64,000 nt of DNA from an uncultured Spirochaetaceae bacterium (GTDB lineage Bacteria > Spirochaetota > Spirochaetia > Sphaerochaetales > Sphaerochaetaceae), in NCBI GenBank assembly GCA_944389275.1, contig CALXLT010000033.1:62001-126000 (forward strand), written 5' to 3'. Below are positions 17,552 to 26,324 of the stretch, one piece after another. Numbering within the stretch: the first letter of the stretch is position 1; every line of letters begins with the position of its first letter. The notes beneath the pieces are model-generated. The model had not been told where the DNA came from, made no database searches, and saw only the letters and a list, made by a program, of their open reading frames with translations. The position numbers and the translations under genes were made by a program.

Positions 17552-18967
17552 ATGGAATACTCTCACGATACATTCATAAGCCCACTGACATGGAGATATG
17601 GCTCGGAGGAGATGAAGCATGTCTTCTCTGAAGTCCACAAGAGAAAGCTTCTCAGGCGCGTCTGGATAGCTCTAGCGCGCGCGGAGTCAAAGGCGGGGCT
17701 CGTCACCGATGAGCAGGTCAGGGAGCTGGAGGCCCATAAGGACGATGTCGACATAGACAGGGCCACCGAGATCGAGAATGTGATCCATCACGACCTGATG
17801 GCTGAGATCAAGACATACGCCGAGCAATGCCCGAAGGCCGGAGGGATCATACATCTGGGAGCTACCAGCATGGACGCCCTGGACAACGCGGACGCGCTCC
17901 GCTTCCGCGAGGCGCTGGACATCATAATAGAGAAGACCGGAGTCCTCATCGAAGAGCTCGCGAAGCGCGCTGAGGAGGGAAAGGACATGGCGACGATGGC
18001 CTTCACCCATATCCAGCCCGCGGAGATAACCACGATCGGCTACAGGCTCTCGCAGACGCTGCAGGACCTTGCGGAGGATGCCGAGGAGCTTCTGAGGGTA
18101 AGGGATTCCATCAGGGGCAAGGGAATGAAGGGGGCTGTCGGGACAAGCGCCAGCTACTCGGTCCTTCTCAGCGGCACCGGCATAAGCGCGATGGAGCTCG
18201 AGCAGATGGTGATGGATGAGCTTGGCATAAAGGCCTATGATGCGGCGACGCAGGTCTACTCAAGGAAGCAGGACCTGAGGATAATCGCATCGCTTTCATC
18301 GCTTGCCGCGACGCTCCACAAGTTCTCGCTGGACCTGCGCATACTGCAGTCCCCTCCTATCGGGGAGATATCAGAGCCATTCGGGAAGATGCAGGTCGGA
18401 TCGTCCGCGATGCCGTTCAAGCGCAACCCGATAAACAACGAGAAGATCGACTCCCTCGCGCGCATAGTCGAAGGGGCTTATCAGAGCGCCTGGAACAACT
18501 CATCCCTGATGATCCTTGAGCGCACGCTCGATGACAGCGCGAACAGGAGGATATTCATCCCGGAGGCATTCATAGCGATGGATGAGATGCTCGTCACGGC
18601 AACGAGGATCGTGAAGGGCATGAACGTGCATCCAAGCGCGACGCGCCGCCTGATGGAAAGCTATGGCATCTTCGCCTCAACCGAAAGGCTCCTGATGGAG
18701 CTTGGGCGCCGCGGTGCCGACAGGCAGGAGATGCATGAGGTGATAAGGGAGGAAAGCCTCGCCGCGTGGCGCGACGTGCAGGAAGGAAGGGAGAATCCCC
18801 TGAGGCAGAGGCTGATGAACGATGAGAGGATAACGGTCTTCATCCCCGCTAAGGAGATAGACGCCCTCCTTGATGCATCGGCCTATACAGGGGATGCATC
18901 AAAGCGCACGGAGATGGTCGTGGCTCATGCCACGGCGCTCAGGCCAAGGCTGAAGAAGGTGAAATAG
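17552..18967 (+). CDS. purB: Adenylosuccinate lyase
   Basis: A 471-residue fumarase-superfamily lyase that releases fumarate from adenylosuccinate to give AMP, and acts earlier on SAICAR in IMP synthesis. The superfamily signature GSSAMPFKRNP (residues 283-293) is complete, with the catalytic-His region HLGATSMD near 101 and FTHIQPA at 151-157. Length is normal. The gene has its own short leader after the 5'-nucleotidase terminator. Its last 43 bp overlap the convergent VTT-domain gene. Confidence 0.96.
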   Translation: MEYSHDTFISPLTWRYGSEEMKHVFSEVHKRKLLRRVWIALARAESKAGLVTDEQVRELEAHKDDVDIDRATEIENVIHHDLMAEIKTYAEQCPKAGGIIHLGATSMDALDNADALRFREALDIIIEKTGVLIEELAKRAEEGKDMATMAFTHIQPAEITTIGYRLSQTLQDLAEDAEELLRVRDSIRGKGMKGAVGTSASYSVLLSGTGISAMELEQMVMDELGIKAYDAATQVYSRKQDLRIIASLSSLAATLHKFSLDLRILQSPPIGEISEPFGKMQVGSSAMPFKRNPINNEKIDSLARIVEGAYQSAWNNSSLMILERTLDDSANRRIFIPEAFIAMDEMLVTATRIVKGMNVHPSATRRLMESYGIFASTERLLMELGRRGADRQEMHEVIREESLAAWRDVQEGRENPLRQRLMNDERITVFIPAKEIDALLDASAYTGDASKRTEMVVAHATALRPRLKKVK

Positions 18968-19557
18968 AGCGCGGTGCGGAGATAGCGCACCAGGCAGCAT
19001 GGAAGCACCTTCTTCGCCGAGAGCTTCATGGCTCCTGCCACTGAGCATATAGTGCTGAACGGCAGGGGCAGTATCCCCGAAAGGAGCACGAAGAGCGTTC
19101 CGTATTTCCTGATATACGCGCCCCAGCGCACAAAGGCCTTGTCCGTAAGCCTCTTAACGATCGGTATCTTATGGATCAGGAGCCCTATCCCGAAGGATGT
19201 CACGCCCCCGAGCGCGGACGCCGTTCCGATAAGAGGCACCACGACAAAGGGGTTCATGCCCGCGACTATCGGGAAGACGAAATCCGGAGAGAGCGGCATG
19301 ATGAGGGTATCCACGATATAGACATAGAGGAAGATGCCCAGAAGGCCGAAGTTCTGGTCTATGAGCATCACGACATCATCATAGTTATCACGTCCGATGA
19401 ACTTCACCACCGCGAAGAATACGGCGAAGATGATGATTATAGGTATAAGGCCCACGAGGACGAACTTCTTCCAGTTTATCCTGACATCCTTATCCTGGTG
19501 GCTGTCCTGATTGCAATCCGCATCGCATTCAGGCTCTTTCAGTGCTTCCATTCCCAT
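18925..19557 (-). CDS. VTT-domain (SNARE-associated-like) membrane protein
   Basis: A 210-residue membrane protein of the VTT group, related to YqaA/DedA proteins, which are linked to lipid movement or membrane homeostasis. It has about five hydrophobic segments, with IMPLSPDFVFPIVAGMNP and GTASALGGVTSFGIGLLIHK as the conserved re-entrant region and LFVLLSGILPLPFSTICSVA near 165. A highly charged 30-residue cytoplasmic N-terminus precedes the first membrane segment. Its 5' end overlaps the AlaX gene by 29 bp and its 3' end overlaps convergent purB. Confidence 0.83.
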   Translation of the reverse strand: MGMEALKEPECDADCNQDSHQDKDVRINWKKFVLVGLIPIIIIFAVFFAVVKFIGRDNYDDVVMLIDQNFGLLGIFLYVYIVDTLIMPLSPDFVFPIVAGMNPFVVVPLIGTASALGGVTSFGIGLLIHKIPIVKRLTDKAFVRWGAYIRKYGTLFVLLSGILPLPFSTICSVAGAMKLSAKKVLPCCLVRYLRTALYFTFFSLGLSAVA

Positions 19558-20689
19558 CCAATATATTCCTTGCGCCTGATATGAAGGACTCAGCGTCCAT
19601 CTGGAACGATCCTCTGTAGCGTCCGTTCCTGCCTCCTCCCCTCAGACCAGGCAGCGCGGCCTTAAGCGCCTCGAAGCTTTTCTCCGGTCCCTGGAACAGG
19701 AACCTGCCTTCCCTATCGGCAATCAGGACCGTCCTATCATCGTCCGGCCTGACGACGCTATCGAATGCGGCTGCCGCAGCATCAGAGATAAATATAACAG
19801 GTTCCCCGCCTTTCGTCTCCGCCACCGCTGCGGCGAACAGGGAAAACGCCAGCTTTTCCGACATAGCGCCTAGATCATGTCGGAGAGACTTCACCTCCGC
19901 GATGCATCTTGCCGCTTCCTTCTCTATATTCCCAGGCTCAGCGGAGAAGAGCGAGGAGAGGAAGCGCACGATGGCGGCATTCTCACGCCTGTACCCGACG
20001 GCACGTTCCGCGCACTTCCAATATGTCCGTACATGTCCCCTGATCTTCTCCGACGAGACATATGCGATCTCGCCTATCTCAGACAGCGATGCGACATGGA
20101 CCCCTCCGCAGGCCACGACATCGATGCCGTCTATATGCACGAGCATGACGCGCCCCTGGACCTTTATCGAGCGCCGCATATGAAGGCTTTCCGCGCTCTC
20201 ATGGTCAGTCTCATCCTGCCAGACAGCCGCACCTTTCCTTATAGCCTCATTGGCCTTGTCCTCCACCGAAAGGAGCGTCTCCTCATCTATCTCAGCCTTA
20301 TCTGTCTCGACAGTGAAGAACATATCGCCCTGATGGACGGCGACGGTGCCGATCGAGAAGCAGGAGAAGAGGAGCGCTGATACAAGGTGCTGCGCGCTAT
20401 GCTCCTTCATGAAGAAATAACGATGCTCCCAATCAAGGGAAAGGGTATGGGTCTCACCAACAGAGGGAACGGCAGAGCCCTTCCCAACCAGATGCAGCAC
20501 ATCCCCGTCCTCAGCCTTCTGGGTATCAACGATGGAGTACGGGCCGAATGTCCCCCTATCCCCGGGCTGCCCGCCGGCCTCCGGATAGAATATGGTGCGG
20601 TCAAGCCTGAACCAGCCATCGCCTGAGGCTGTCACGGCCGCGCTTATGCTGGTGGCATACCTGTCCTTGTAGTAAAGGCGTTCGGTCAT
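19529..20689 (-). CDS. AlaX-type alanyl-tRNA editing protein, long form
   Basis: A 386-residue free-standing editing protein related to the editing and C-terminal parts of alanyl-tRNA synthetase; it hydrolyses Ser- or Gly-tRNA-Ala. The zinc site is intact: KEHSAQHL (residues 95-102, HxxxH) and CGGVHV near 185. After the editing domain comes a coiled-coil linker and a DHHA1-like C-terminal part ending in LRGGGRNGRYRGSFQ. There is no aminoacylation core. It starts 4 bp inside the end of the TRIC gene and overlaps the VTT gene, forming a tight three-gene unit. Confidence 0.9.
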   Translation of the reverse strand: MTERLYYKDRYATSISAAVTASGDGWFRLDRTIFYPEAGGQPGDRGTFGPYSIVDTQKAEDGDVLHLVGKGSAVPSVGETHTLSLDWEHRYFFMKEHSAQHLVSALLFSCFSIGTVAVHQGDMFFTVETDKAEIDEETLLSVEDKANEAIRKGAAVWQDETDHESAESLHMRRSIKVQGRVMLVHIDGIDVVACGGVHVASLSEIGEIAYVSSEKIRGHVRTYWKCAERAVGYRRENAAIVRFLSSLFSAEPGNIEKEAARCIAEVKSLRHDLGAMSEKLAFSLFAAAVAETKGGEPVIFISDAAAAAFDSVVRPDDDRTVLIADREGRFLFQGPEKSFEALKAALPGLRGGGRNGRYRGSFQMDAESFISGARNILDGNGSTERA

Positions 20690-21318
20690 TTCCTCTTCTC
20701 CTCTCCTACCATCCTCGCGACAGGCAGGCGCCAGCGGAAGCGGTAGCCGCAGATGCGCAGTATCGTCGTGAACGCCGCCGTGAGATACAGGTTCATATCA
20801 GGATTGACGCCAAGATGGGCAAGGATCACGAACAGCACGGCTCCCGAGATCGAGGCGGAAGCATAGAAGTCAGAGGTGAAGACCGCCGGGATCTCCTTTG
20901 AGAACACATCACGCAGCACGCCTCCACCCACAGCGCCGAACACCCCGCTTGTTATGACAGCGACGGTCCCCAGCCCCAGCGCATATGCCTTCACGCATCC
21001 GATAGCCGTGAAGACTCCAAGCCCGAACGCGTCGAAGTACTGGATGATGCCCCAGCGTCCTATCGTCTTAGGGCTGAGAAGGAACACGGCCATTCCAGCG
21101 ATTATGCAGACTATCACATACAGCTCATTGCTGAAGACAGCTATCGGGAAGATGCCGAGGAGGGTGTCACGGAGCATGCCCCCGCCGCATCCGACGGTGA
21201 TCGCGAAGACGATGACACCAAGCGCGTCCAGCCTGTGCCTGACGCCCTTAACAGCCCCTGTTATGGCGAATATCATCGTTCCGAAGATATCAAAGATATA
21301 TACTATGCTGCTGGTCAT
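20686..21318 (-). CDS. TRIC-family (UPF0126/YicG-like) cation channel protein
   Basis: A 210-residue membrane protein with seven predicted helices in two tandem repeats, as in prokaryotic TRIC channels. The paired motifs GCGGGMLRDTLLG and GAVGGGVLRDVFSKEIP, one in each repeat, are diagnostic. TRIC proteins form monovalent cation channels. The ATG at 21318 begins the family-typical MTSSIVYIFDIFGTMIFAIT; the frame extends upstream to 21477, but that part is unlike the family and overlaps the divergent gene. First gene of the TRIC-AlaX-VTT unit. Confidence 0.88.
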   Translation of the reverse strand: MTSSIVYIFDIFGTMIFAITGAVKGVRHRLDALGVIVFAITVGCGGGMLRDTLLGIFPIAVFSNELYVIVCIIAGMAVFLLSPKTIGRWGIIQYFDAFGLGVFTAIGCVKAYALGLGTVAVITSGVFGAVGGGVLRDVFSKEIPAVFTSDFYASASISGAVLFVILAHLGVNPDMNLYLTAAFTTILRICGYRFRWRLPVARMVGEEKRK

Positions 21319-21396
21319 CCCCGATAGACTATCCAAAAGAAGGAAGAGCGTCCACAGCCGTAGCCGATTCCACCGCATATAGTTATACTTTGCAGC

Positions 21397-21984
21397 ATGG
21401 GAAAGATAAGAAGCGCATGGGAGATCGCGCTGGAGAAGACCGCGGATATCCAGCTCGACAAGGAGAAGTACCAGCATGACGCGGAGCTGGCAAGGATAAG
21501 GAAGATAGCAGGCGGCTATCTCTCTGACGATGAGGGAAAGAGCCTGGAGGAGATAACGAAGGAGCTTGCCGCATTCAGCGCGACGGATCTCCGGGAAGCC
21601 CTCTCGATAACGATACTGCAGTCGCTCTCGCTGCCTCAGGAAGAGGTCCTGGATGACAGATACGAGAAGATAGAGGCGCTCGCGGCGATCGCCACGCGGG
21701 ATGACGAGCAGGTGAAGCAGCTATTGGACCAGCTTGTGGGATTCCTGAAGCAGTACCCGCTGCACAGGAAGGACCTTGTGGAGAAGATGAAGGCCCAGTA
21801 CCAGCCGATGCTCGAGGAGAAGGAGGCGAAGCTCAGCGAGCAGTATGGACAGCCCATAAAGCTGAAGGCCGAGAACGACAAGGAATTCATAGAGCTCGCA
21901 TCCAAGAACCTCGAGAGGCTGCAGGAGCAGTACGTGAAGACGCTTGATGGGGCGAAGGCGCAGCTTAGGGATATGCTCGCCTGA
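21397..21984 (+). CDS. Coiled-coil conserved hypothetical protein
   Basis: A 195-residue, highly charged, cytoplasmic helical protein of unknown function. It begins MGKIRSAWEIALEKTADIQL, contains a central DDEGKSLEEITKELAAFSAT segment and a C-terminal heptad-like stretch (KLSEQYGQPIKLKAENDKEF). I recall similar short proteins as a spirochaete-restricted DUF (possibly DUF6657), but this is from memory. No enzyme motif is visible. It is divergent from the TRIC gene with a 78-bp gap and followed 17 bp later by an oxidoreductase gene, so the two may be cotranscribed. Confidence 0.72.
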   Translation: MGKIRSAWEIALEKTADIQLDKEKYQHDAELARIRKIAGGYLSDDEGKSLEEITKELAAFSATDLREALSITILQSLSLPQEEVLDDRYEKIEALAAIATRDDEQVKQLLDQLVGFLKQYPLHRKDLVEKMKAQYQPMLEEKEAKLSEQYGQPIKLKAENDKEFIELASKNLERLQEQYVKTLDGAKAQLRDMLA

Positions 21985-22001
21985 TGTGATACAATAGCAT
22001 C

Positions 22002-22979
22002 ATGAGTCTGAATGCTGCAGTCATCGGCCTTGGCTCCTTCGGGAGCAGGCACATAAGGACAATACAGAAGCTGGGGCTTGGAAAGGTCTCCGCGATAGTC
22101 ACGAGGAAGAAGTCCAACAGGCTTGTCCCTGATGCCTCCATCTACCGCACGGCAGAGGAGCTCTTCAGCCATGAGCGACCTGATCTCCTTATAATCACTG
22201 TCCCGCCTTCGGCGCATGGGGATCCCGAGACGCTGGCAGCGGAGCACTCAGTCCCCTTCTTCGTCGAGAAGCCTGTGTCAAACGACGCGGCGACAGCTCT
22301 CAGCGTGCTTGAGAAGGTCGAGAAGAGCGGCATCATCACCTCCGTAGGCTACCACTCGCGCTACAGCCCGGCAATCGAGAGGGCCAAGGCCGCGATAAGC
22401 GAAAGCGAGCCGCTCTCGATACAGGGCTACTGGATCGATGGCATGCCATATACCCCATGGTGGAGGAAGAAGGCTGAATCCGGAGGCCAGGCCGTCGAGC
22501 AGGCAACGCATATCGTGGATATCCTCCGCTATCTCTTCGGAGACCCGATCGATGTCTATTCACGCGGCAGGAAAGCCCTGAAAGCCGTGGATTTCGAGAG
22601 CTCATCGGAGACGATCATCACATTCCCTGAAGGAAGGATCGCCACTCTCTCTGTCTCCTGCGAGAAGGAGAGAGGAAGCCGCATAGGCTTCACGATAGGC
22701 TTCGCGGACGGATCTGCTGAGTACATGTGGAACGGCAAGCTCTCGATACGCAACAGCAAGGGAACGGCAACGGCGGGGCCTGAGAATCCGAACGCGCTTT
22801 ATGAGGATGAGCTCTCCGCGTTCTTCAAGGCCGTGGAGACAGGCGACAGGTCCCTGATAAAGTCAGATTACAGGGACGGGGTGAAGACGCTGATGACAAC
22901 GCTCGCTATGAACGAGAGCATGAGGAAGGCGAAGCCTATAAAGATGAAGAATTTCCTTGACGGCTCGCTATTTCAATGA
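22002..22979 (+). CDS. Gfo/Idh/MocA-family oxidoreductase
   Basis: A 325-residue NAD(P)-dependent dehydrogenase of the glucose-fructose/inositol dehydrogenase group. The Rossmann motif AVIGLGSFGSRHIRTI is at residues 5-20, the family motif VEKPVSNDAA near 89-98 contains the catalytic Lys-Pro, and the second domain supplies YHSRYSP and GGQAVEQATHIVDILRYLFG. Substrates are usually sugars or inositols, but none can be assigned. The next bases hold no clear gene until a plus-strand terminator. Confidence 0.92.
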   Translation: MSLNAAVIGLGSFGSRHIRTIQKLGLGKVSAIVTRKKSNRLVPDASIYRTAEELFSHERPDLLIITVPPSAHGDPETLAAEHSVPFFVEKPVSNDAATALSVLEKVEKSGIITSVGYHSRYSPAIERAKAAISESEPLSIQGYWIDGMPYTPWWRKKAESGGQAVEQATHIVDILRYLFGDPIDVYSRGRKALKAVDFESSSETIITFPEGRIATLSVSCEKERGSRIGFTIGFADGSAEYMWNGKLSIRNSKGTATAGPENPNALYEDELSAFFKAVETGDRSLIKSDYRDGVKTLMTTLAMNESMRKAKPIKMKNFLDGSLFQ

Positions 22980-22987
22980 TAGGGTGA

Positions 22988-23149
22988 AATCAGAAAGAGG
23001 CAGGGATAAAACCTGCAGAGAAAAGAAAATGGTACACCCTGAAGTACCGAAGGGCCATCAGGAAGGATGGCGATAGCGGATGGTACTCCGCTATAGGGGC
23101 CGAGCTAGGATGTCCCCTGAACATCATAGCAGTCGTGGAGACGACTTAA
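22988..23149 (+). other. Unassigned open stretch in an otherwise empty gap
   Basis: The 279 bp between the oxidoreductase and malic enzyme genes holds one open frame of 53 codons with no plausible start, ending in WYSAIGAELGCPLNIIAVV then ETT. I do not recognise it. It may be the tail of a lost gene or chance. A strong terminator at 23195-23223 follows it. Confidence 0.3.
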
Positions 23150-23194
23150 AACAAACGTCGGCTCTGGGAAAATCATAAATCCGGAGCATTGGAG

Positions 23195-23223
23195 GGCTGT
23201 TCTATAGATCGGAACAGCCTTTT
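23195..23223 (+). terminator. Rho-independent terminator
   Basis: GGCTGTTC (23195-23202) pairs with GAACAGCC (23212-23219), followed by TTTT. It lies more than 200 bp after the oxidoreductase stop. Confidence 0.85.
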
Positions 23224-23233
23224 GCATTGGAAA

Positions 23234-23251
23234 CGGCCCCTTCCGGAGCCG
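23234..23251 (-). terminator. Terminator-like hairpin after malic enzyme gene
   Basis: Read on the minus strand, CGGCTCC pairs with GGGGCCG around a GGAA loop, followed by TTTCC. It is 7 bp beyond the malic enzyme stop codon. Confidence 0.65.
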
Positions 23252-23258
23252 CATCATC

Positions 23259-24542
23259 TCACTTCCAATAATGTTCCATCCTCTTCCTGAGGGATTCCCT
23301 ATAGGCGTCCCAGTCAGAGATCGGGAAGCGCGCGACGCCATCGGAGACAGCGGCCTTGGCTACAGCAACCGCCTCGTATTCGATGACACGCGGATCGAAT
23401 GGCTTTGGAACGATATACTCACGGCCGAAGGAGAAATCCCTGCCGCCATATGCCCTCTTCACCTCCACCGGCACGCTCTCCTTGGCAAGAGCCGAGAGAG
23501 CCTTTGCTGCGGCCATCTTCATGTTCTCCGTTATGCGCGATGCCCTCACATCAAGAGCGCCGCGGAATATGAACGGGAAGCCGAGGACGTTGTTTATCTG
23601 GTTGGGGTAATCAGAGCGCCCGGTAGCCATTATGACATCGCTTCGCGCCGCCATCGCGTCCCCATACGTGATCTCAGGATCGGGATTCGCCATCGCGAAC
23701 ACGATAGGATCATCCGCCATCGTCCTGAGCATATCACCGGTAAGGACGCCCTTCACGGAAAGGCCCATGAAGACATCAGCACCAGCCACGGCCTCGGCAA
23801 GCGTCCTCTTATCCGTAGCGACAGCGAACTCAGCCTTCTCGGGCGTAAGGCCTTCCCTTCCCTCGTATATGACGCCGTGGCTATCAAGCATGATGAGGTT
23901 CTCCTTCCTCACGCCGGCCATAAGGAACATCCTCGCGCATGATATCCCGGCAGCTCCCGCTCCGTTCACGACGACCTTCGTCTCCTTGAGATTGCGTCCT
24001 GTTATCTCAGCGGCATTCATGAGCCCGGCTGTCGCGATGATCGCGGTCCCATGCTGGTCATCATGGAACACGGGAATCGGACAGCGCTCGATAAGCGCCT
24101 TCTCTATCCTGAAGCACTCAGGCCCCTTTATGTCCTCAAGGTTTATCCCGCCGAAAGTCGGGGCGATGGCCGCAACTATGTCTATCACCTTCTCAGGATC
24201 CTTCTCGTCTATCTCGATATCGAAGACATCGATATCCGCGAATCTCTTGAAGAGCACTCCCTTCCCTTCCATGACAGGCTTCGAGGCAAGGGCTCCCCTG
24301 TCCCCAAGGCCAAGGATGGCCGTTCCATTGGAGATGACGGCGACAAGGTTTCCCTTGGCAGTGTACTTATATGCGTTCTCTGGATCTTCCTCGATCTTCA
24401 GCACAGGCTTGGCGACCCCTGGCGTATACGCAAGCGCAAGATCATCAGCGGTCCTGCAGGGCTTTGTCGGCACAACGGAGATCTTTCCGGGAACCCCATC
24501 CGCCTCATGATATGCCAATGCCCTCTTCTCAAGATTATCCAT
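23259..24542 (-). CDS. NAD(P)-dependent malic enzyme
   Basis: A 427-residue malic enzyme of the short bacterial type, converting malate to pyruvate and CO2 with reduction of NAD(P). Visible motifs are the catalytic-Tyr region [12 protein letters not shown] (residues 36-47), the metal-binding segment [13 protein letters not shown], and the nucleotide fold [17 protein letters not shown]. There is no phosphotransacetylase domain of the MaeB kind. Cofactor preference is not certain. It is the last gene of the run beginning with purO, 9 bp after the heparinase-like gene, and a terminator follows. Confidence 0.94.
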   Translation of the reverse strand: MDNLEKRALAYHEADGVPGKISVVPTKPCRTADDLALAYTPGVAKPVLKIEEDPENAYKYTAKGNLVAVISNGTAILGLGDRGALASKPVMEGKGVLFKRFADIDVFDIEIDEKDPEKVIDIVAAIAPTFGGINLEDIKGPECFRIEKALIERCPIPVFHDDQHGTAIIATAGLMNAAEITGRNLKETKVVVNGAGAAGISCARMFLMAGVRKENLIMLDSHGVIYEGREGLTPEKAEFAVATDKRTLAEAVAGADVFMGLSVKGVLTGDMLRTMADDPIVFAMANPDPEITYGDAMAARSDVIMATGRSDYPNQINNVLGFPFIFRGALDVRASRITENMKMAAAKALSALAKESVPVEVKRAYGGRDFSFGREYIVPKPFDPRVIEYEAVAVAKAAVSDGVARFPISDWDAYRESLRKRMEHYWK

Positions 24543-24551
24543 ATATCCTCC

Positions 24552-26324
24552 TCATAGAATTATCCTCCATTCAAGATTATCAGAGAATGAGACGAGTGTC
24601 CTGTACAGCTTCTCCGGCCATGCGATGCGGAGTCTCGCGCCTTTTATCGCGATTTCCTCGACCGCGATGCCGCTGCAGCCTTTGAACTCTATTCTCCAGC
24701 CATCGGCAGAGATAGCGTCACACGCAGCCTCAGGCCTGTCAAGCGTTATGAGCGATAGGACAGGTCTAGAGGCGCCTTTGACAACGTCTGCCACGGTTAT
24801 GCTCCTTCCACAGAAGGAAACTCTCCTTTGATACGATGAGACAGTTCCTTCCGGATACGCTCCCCCAAGCTCCATCGATACCCCACGCTCATCAGCCTCC
24901 ACATCCTTAGCCCTGAACTGAGCTCCCGCTTCCTGGCCAACACCAGCGAAGTTGACGACATTGTGATAAAGGCTCTGCATCGGGAAAAGCGTGTAGCGAT
25001 CCTTGCTGAATGTTGTCTTGGTATATGTCTCCACACCTATGTCCGCGAGGATCGGGTGGCTGCCGTCATAGAGTATGAGGCTTCCTGTATCGTTATGGTT
25101 ATGGCTGTCATCATTCCCGCCGCCCTTCACCGCGAGCACCACGCCATCCCTCCTGTAGATATAGAGGCCCACGCTGTCGTATCGCGTGAAGGAGGGAAGC
25201 GGCTTTGAAGACGACAGCCTGCACTCCAGCATCTCGTCTGCAAGCGAATACTCCAGATAGTTGTACCATAGGTTGTAGTCGTTGTCATAAAGACGGACGG
25301 CGCGGCCCTCGGCCACGGCCTTGCTGTACTGCTCCCTGAAATCAGAGACAGCGAGATCCACAAGCTCGCTGCAGCCTATAAAGGATCCGAAAAGATACTC
25401 CCGGGCCCCAAGCCAGCCCGCGCAAGGCGAGCAATCCGCGAAATTGAGGTATCTGTCATCCACGACATGGACATTCGTGATATACGAGGCCATGGCACGG
25501 AGCTTCATGTCAGACGAGAGGGAAGACAAAGCGCCGCCTGTCGCCTCGCTAAGTATCTTTATGCAGCCGAAGAAGCACAGAGGAGCCGCGTGCCAGTACT
25601 GCGCGCCCTCATCGCAGCAGCCGTCATCGCTGTACTGCATATACCAGTCATCAATGGATGCCGCGGCCTTCTCCGCAACCCTCGTGCGGATATCATCAGC
25701 GAAGGGCATGGCAAGGACGGTAAGGAGCACGTTCTGCGAGCACCACACGGTCCAGTTGTTCAGCTTCTCCTTCCCTTCCTTCCCCATCCACCAGAACCAT
25801 GACGAAAGATAAGGATCTATTATCCTCCGCCTCACCTCATAGAGCATCGAGGCCTTGAGGGACTGATCGAGCCTATCGCCGAGAAGCGAATAGGAAAGCG
25901 CCATGATCTCAGCGCTCTCCATCGCGAAGAGATCGAGGACAGGACGCGAGAGGTCCGGGACAGGAAGCTGCTGCGTGTCCCTGATATACACATTGTGGGC
26001 GGGAATCGCCCAGGACGGCTCGGAGATGAGGGACCATATCTCATCCTCTATCCTGTCCATGAAGCGCCCATTGCCCTCTAATAGCTCAGCGATGACAAGA
26101 TGCGAGAGCCTCCTGCGCTTCCGGAAGTACGGGGTCTCATACACGGCCCTGGAACCGGTGCGGGAGAAAGCCCTGTAAAGGGAGAGGGGGAGCTCATCCA
26201 TGGGCTCTTCAAGAAGCATCTCACCCTCCTCTATCGCAAGCATCCTCATCTTCTCAGGGACAGATGAAAGGGAGGTGAATCGAAGCGGCCTAAGCCTTCG
26301 CCCCTTTATAAGCTCAGATACCAT
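24552..26324 (-). CDS. Heparinase II/III-like protein
   Basis: A 590-residue protein with the two-part layout of heparinase II/III-type polysaccharide lyases: an N-terminal alpha/alpha toroid rich in W/Y (SSWFWWMGKEGKEKLNNWTV) and a C-terminal beta-sandwich beginning near 400. The catalytic-region motif GGGNDDSHNHNDTGSLILY is clear. It may cleave uronic-acid glycans, but no signal peptide is visible, so it probably acts on imported oligosaccharides in the cytoplasm. The ATG at 26324 is chosen because GGAGG lies seven bases upstream; this gives an 11-bp overlap with the FAD-oxidoreductase gene. Confidence 0.84.
   Translation of the reverse strand: MVSELIKGRRLRPLRFTSLSSVPEKMRMLAIEEGEMLLEEPMDELPLSLYRAFSRTGSRAVYETPYFRKRRRLSHLVIAELLEGNGRFMDRIEDEIWSLISEPSWAIPAHNVYIRDTQQLPVPDLSRPVLDLFAMESAEIMALSYSLLGDRLDQSLKASMLYEVRRRIIDPYLSSWFWWMGKEGKEKLNNWTVWCSQNVLLTVLAMPFADDIRTRVAEKAAASIDDWYMQYSDDGCCDEGAQYWHAAPLCFFGCIKILSEATGGALSSLSSDMKLRAMASYITNVHVVDDRYLNFADCSPCAGWLGAREYLFGSFIGCSELVDLAVSDFREQYSKAVAEGRAVRLYDNDYNLWYNYLEYSLADEMLECRLSSSKPLPSFTRYDSVGLYIYRRDGVVLAVKGGGNDDSHNHNDTGSLILYDGSHPILADIGVETYTKTTFSKDRYTLFPMQSLYHNVVNFAGVGQEAGAQFRAKDVEADERGVSMELGGAYPEGTVSSYQRRVSFCGRSITVADVVKGASRPVLSLITLDRPEAACDAISADGWRIEFKGCSGIAVEEIAIKGARLRIAWPEKLYRTLVSFSDNLEWRIIL

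Noticed and set aside
23632-24510. A 292-codon open frame antisense to the malic enzyme gene
   Set aside because: Serine- and alanine-rich mirror of an unquestionable gene with intact motifs.
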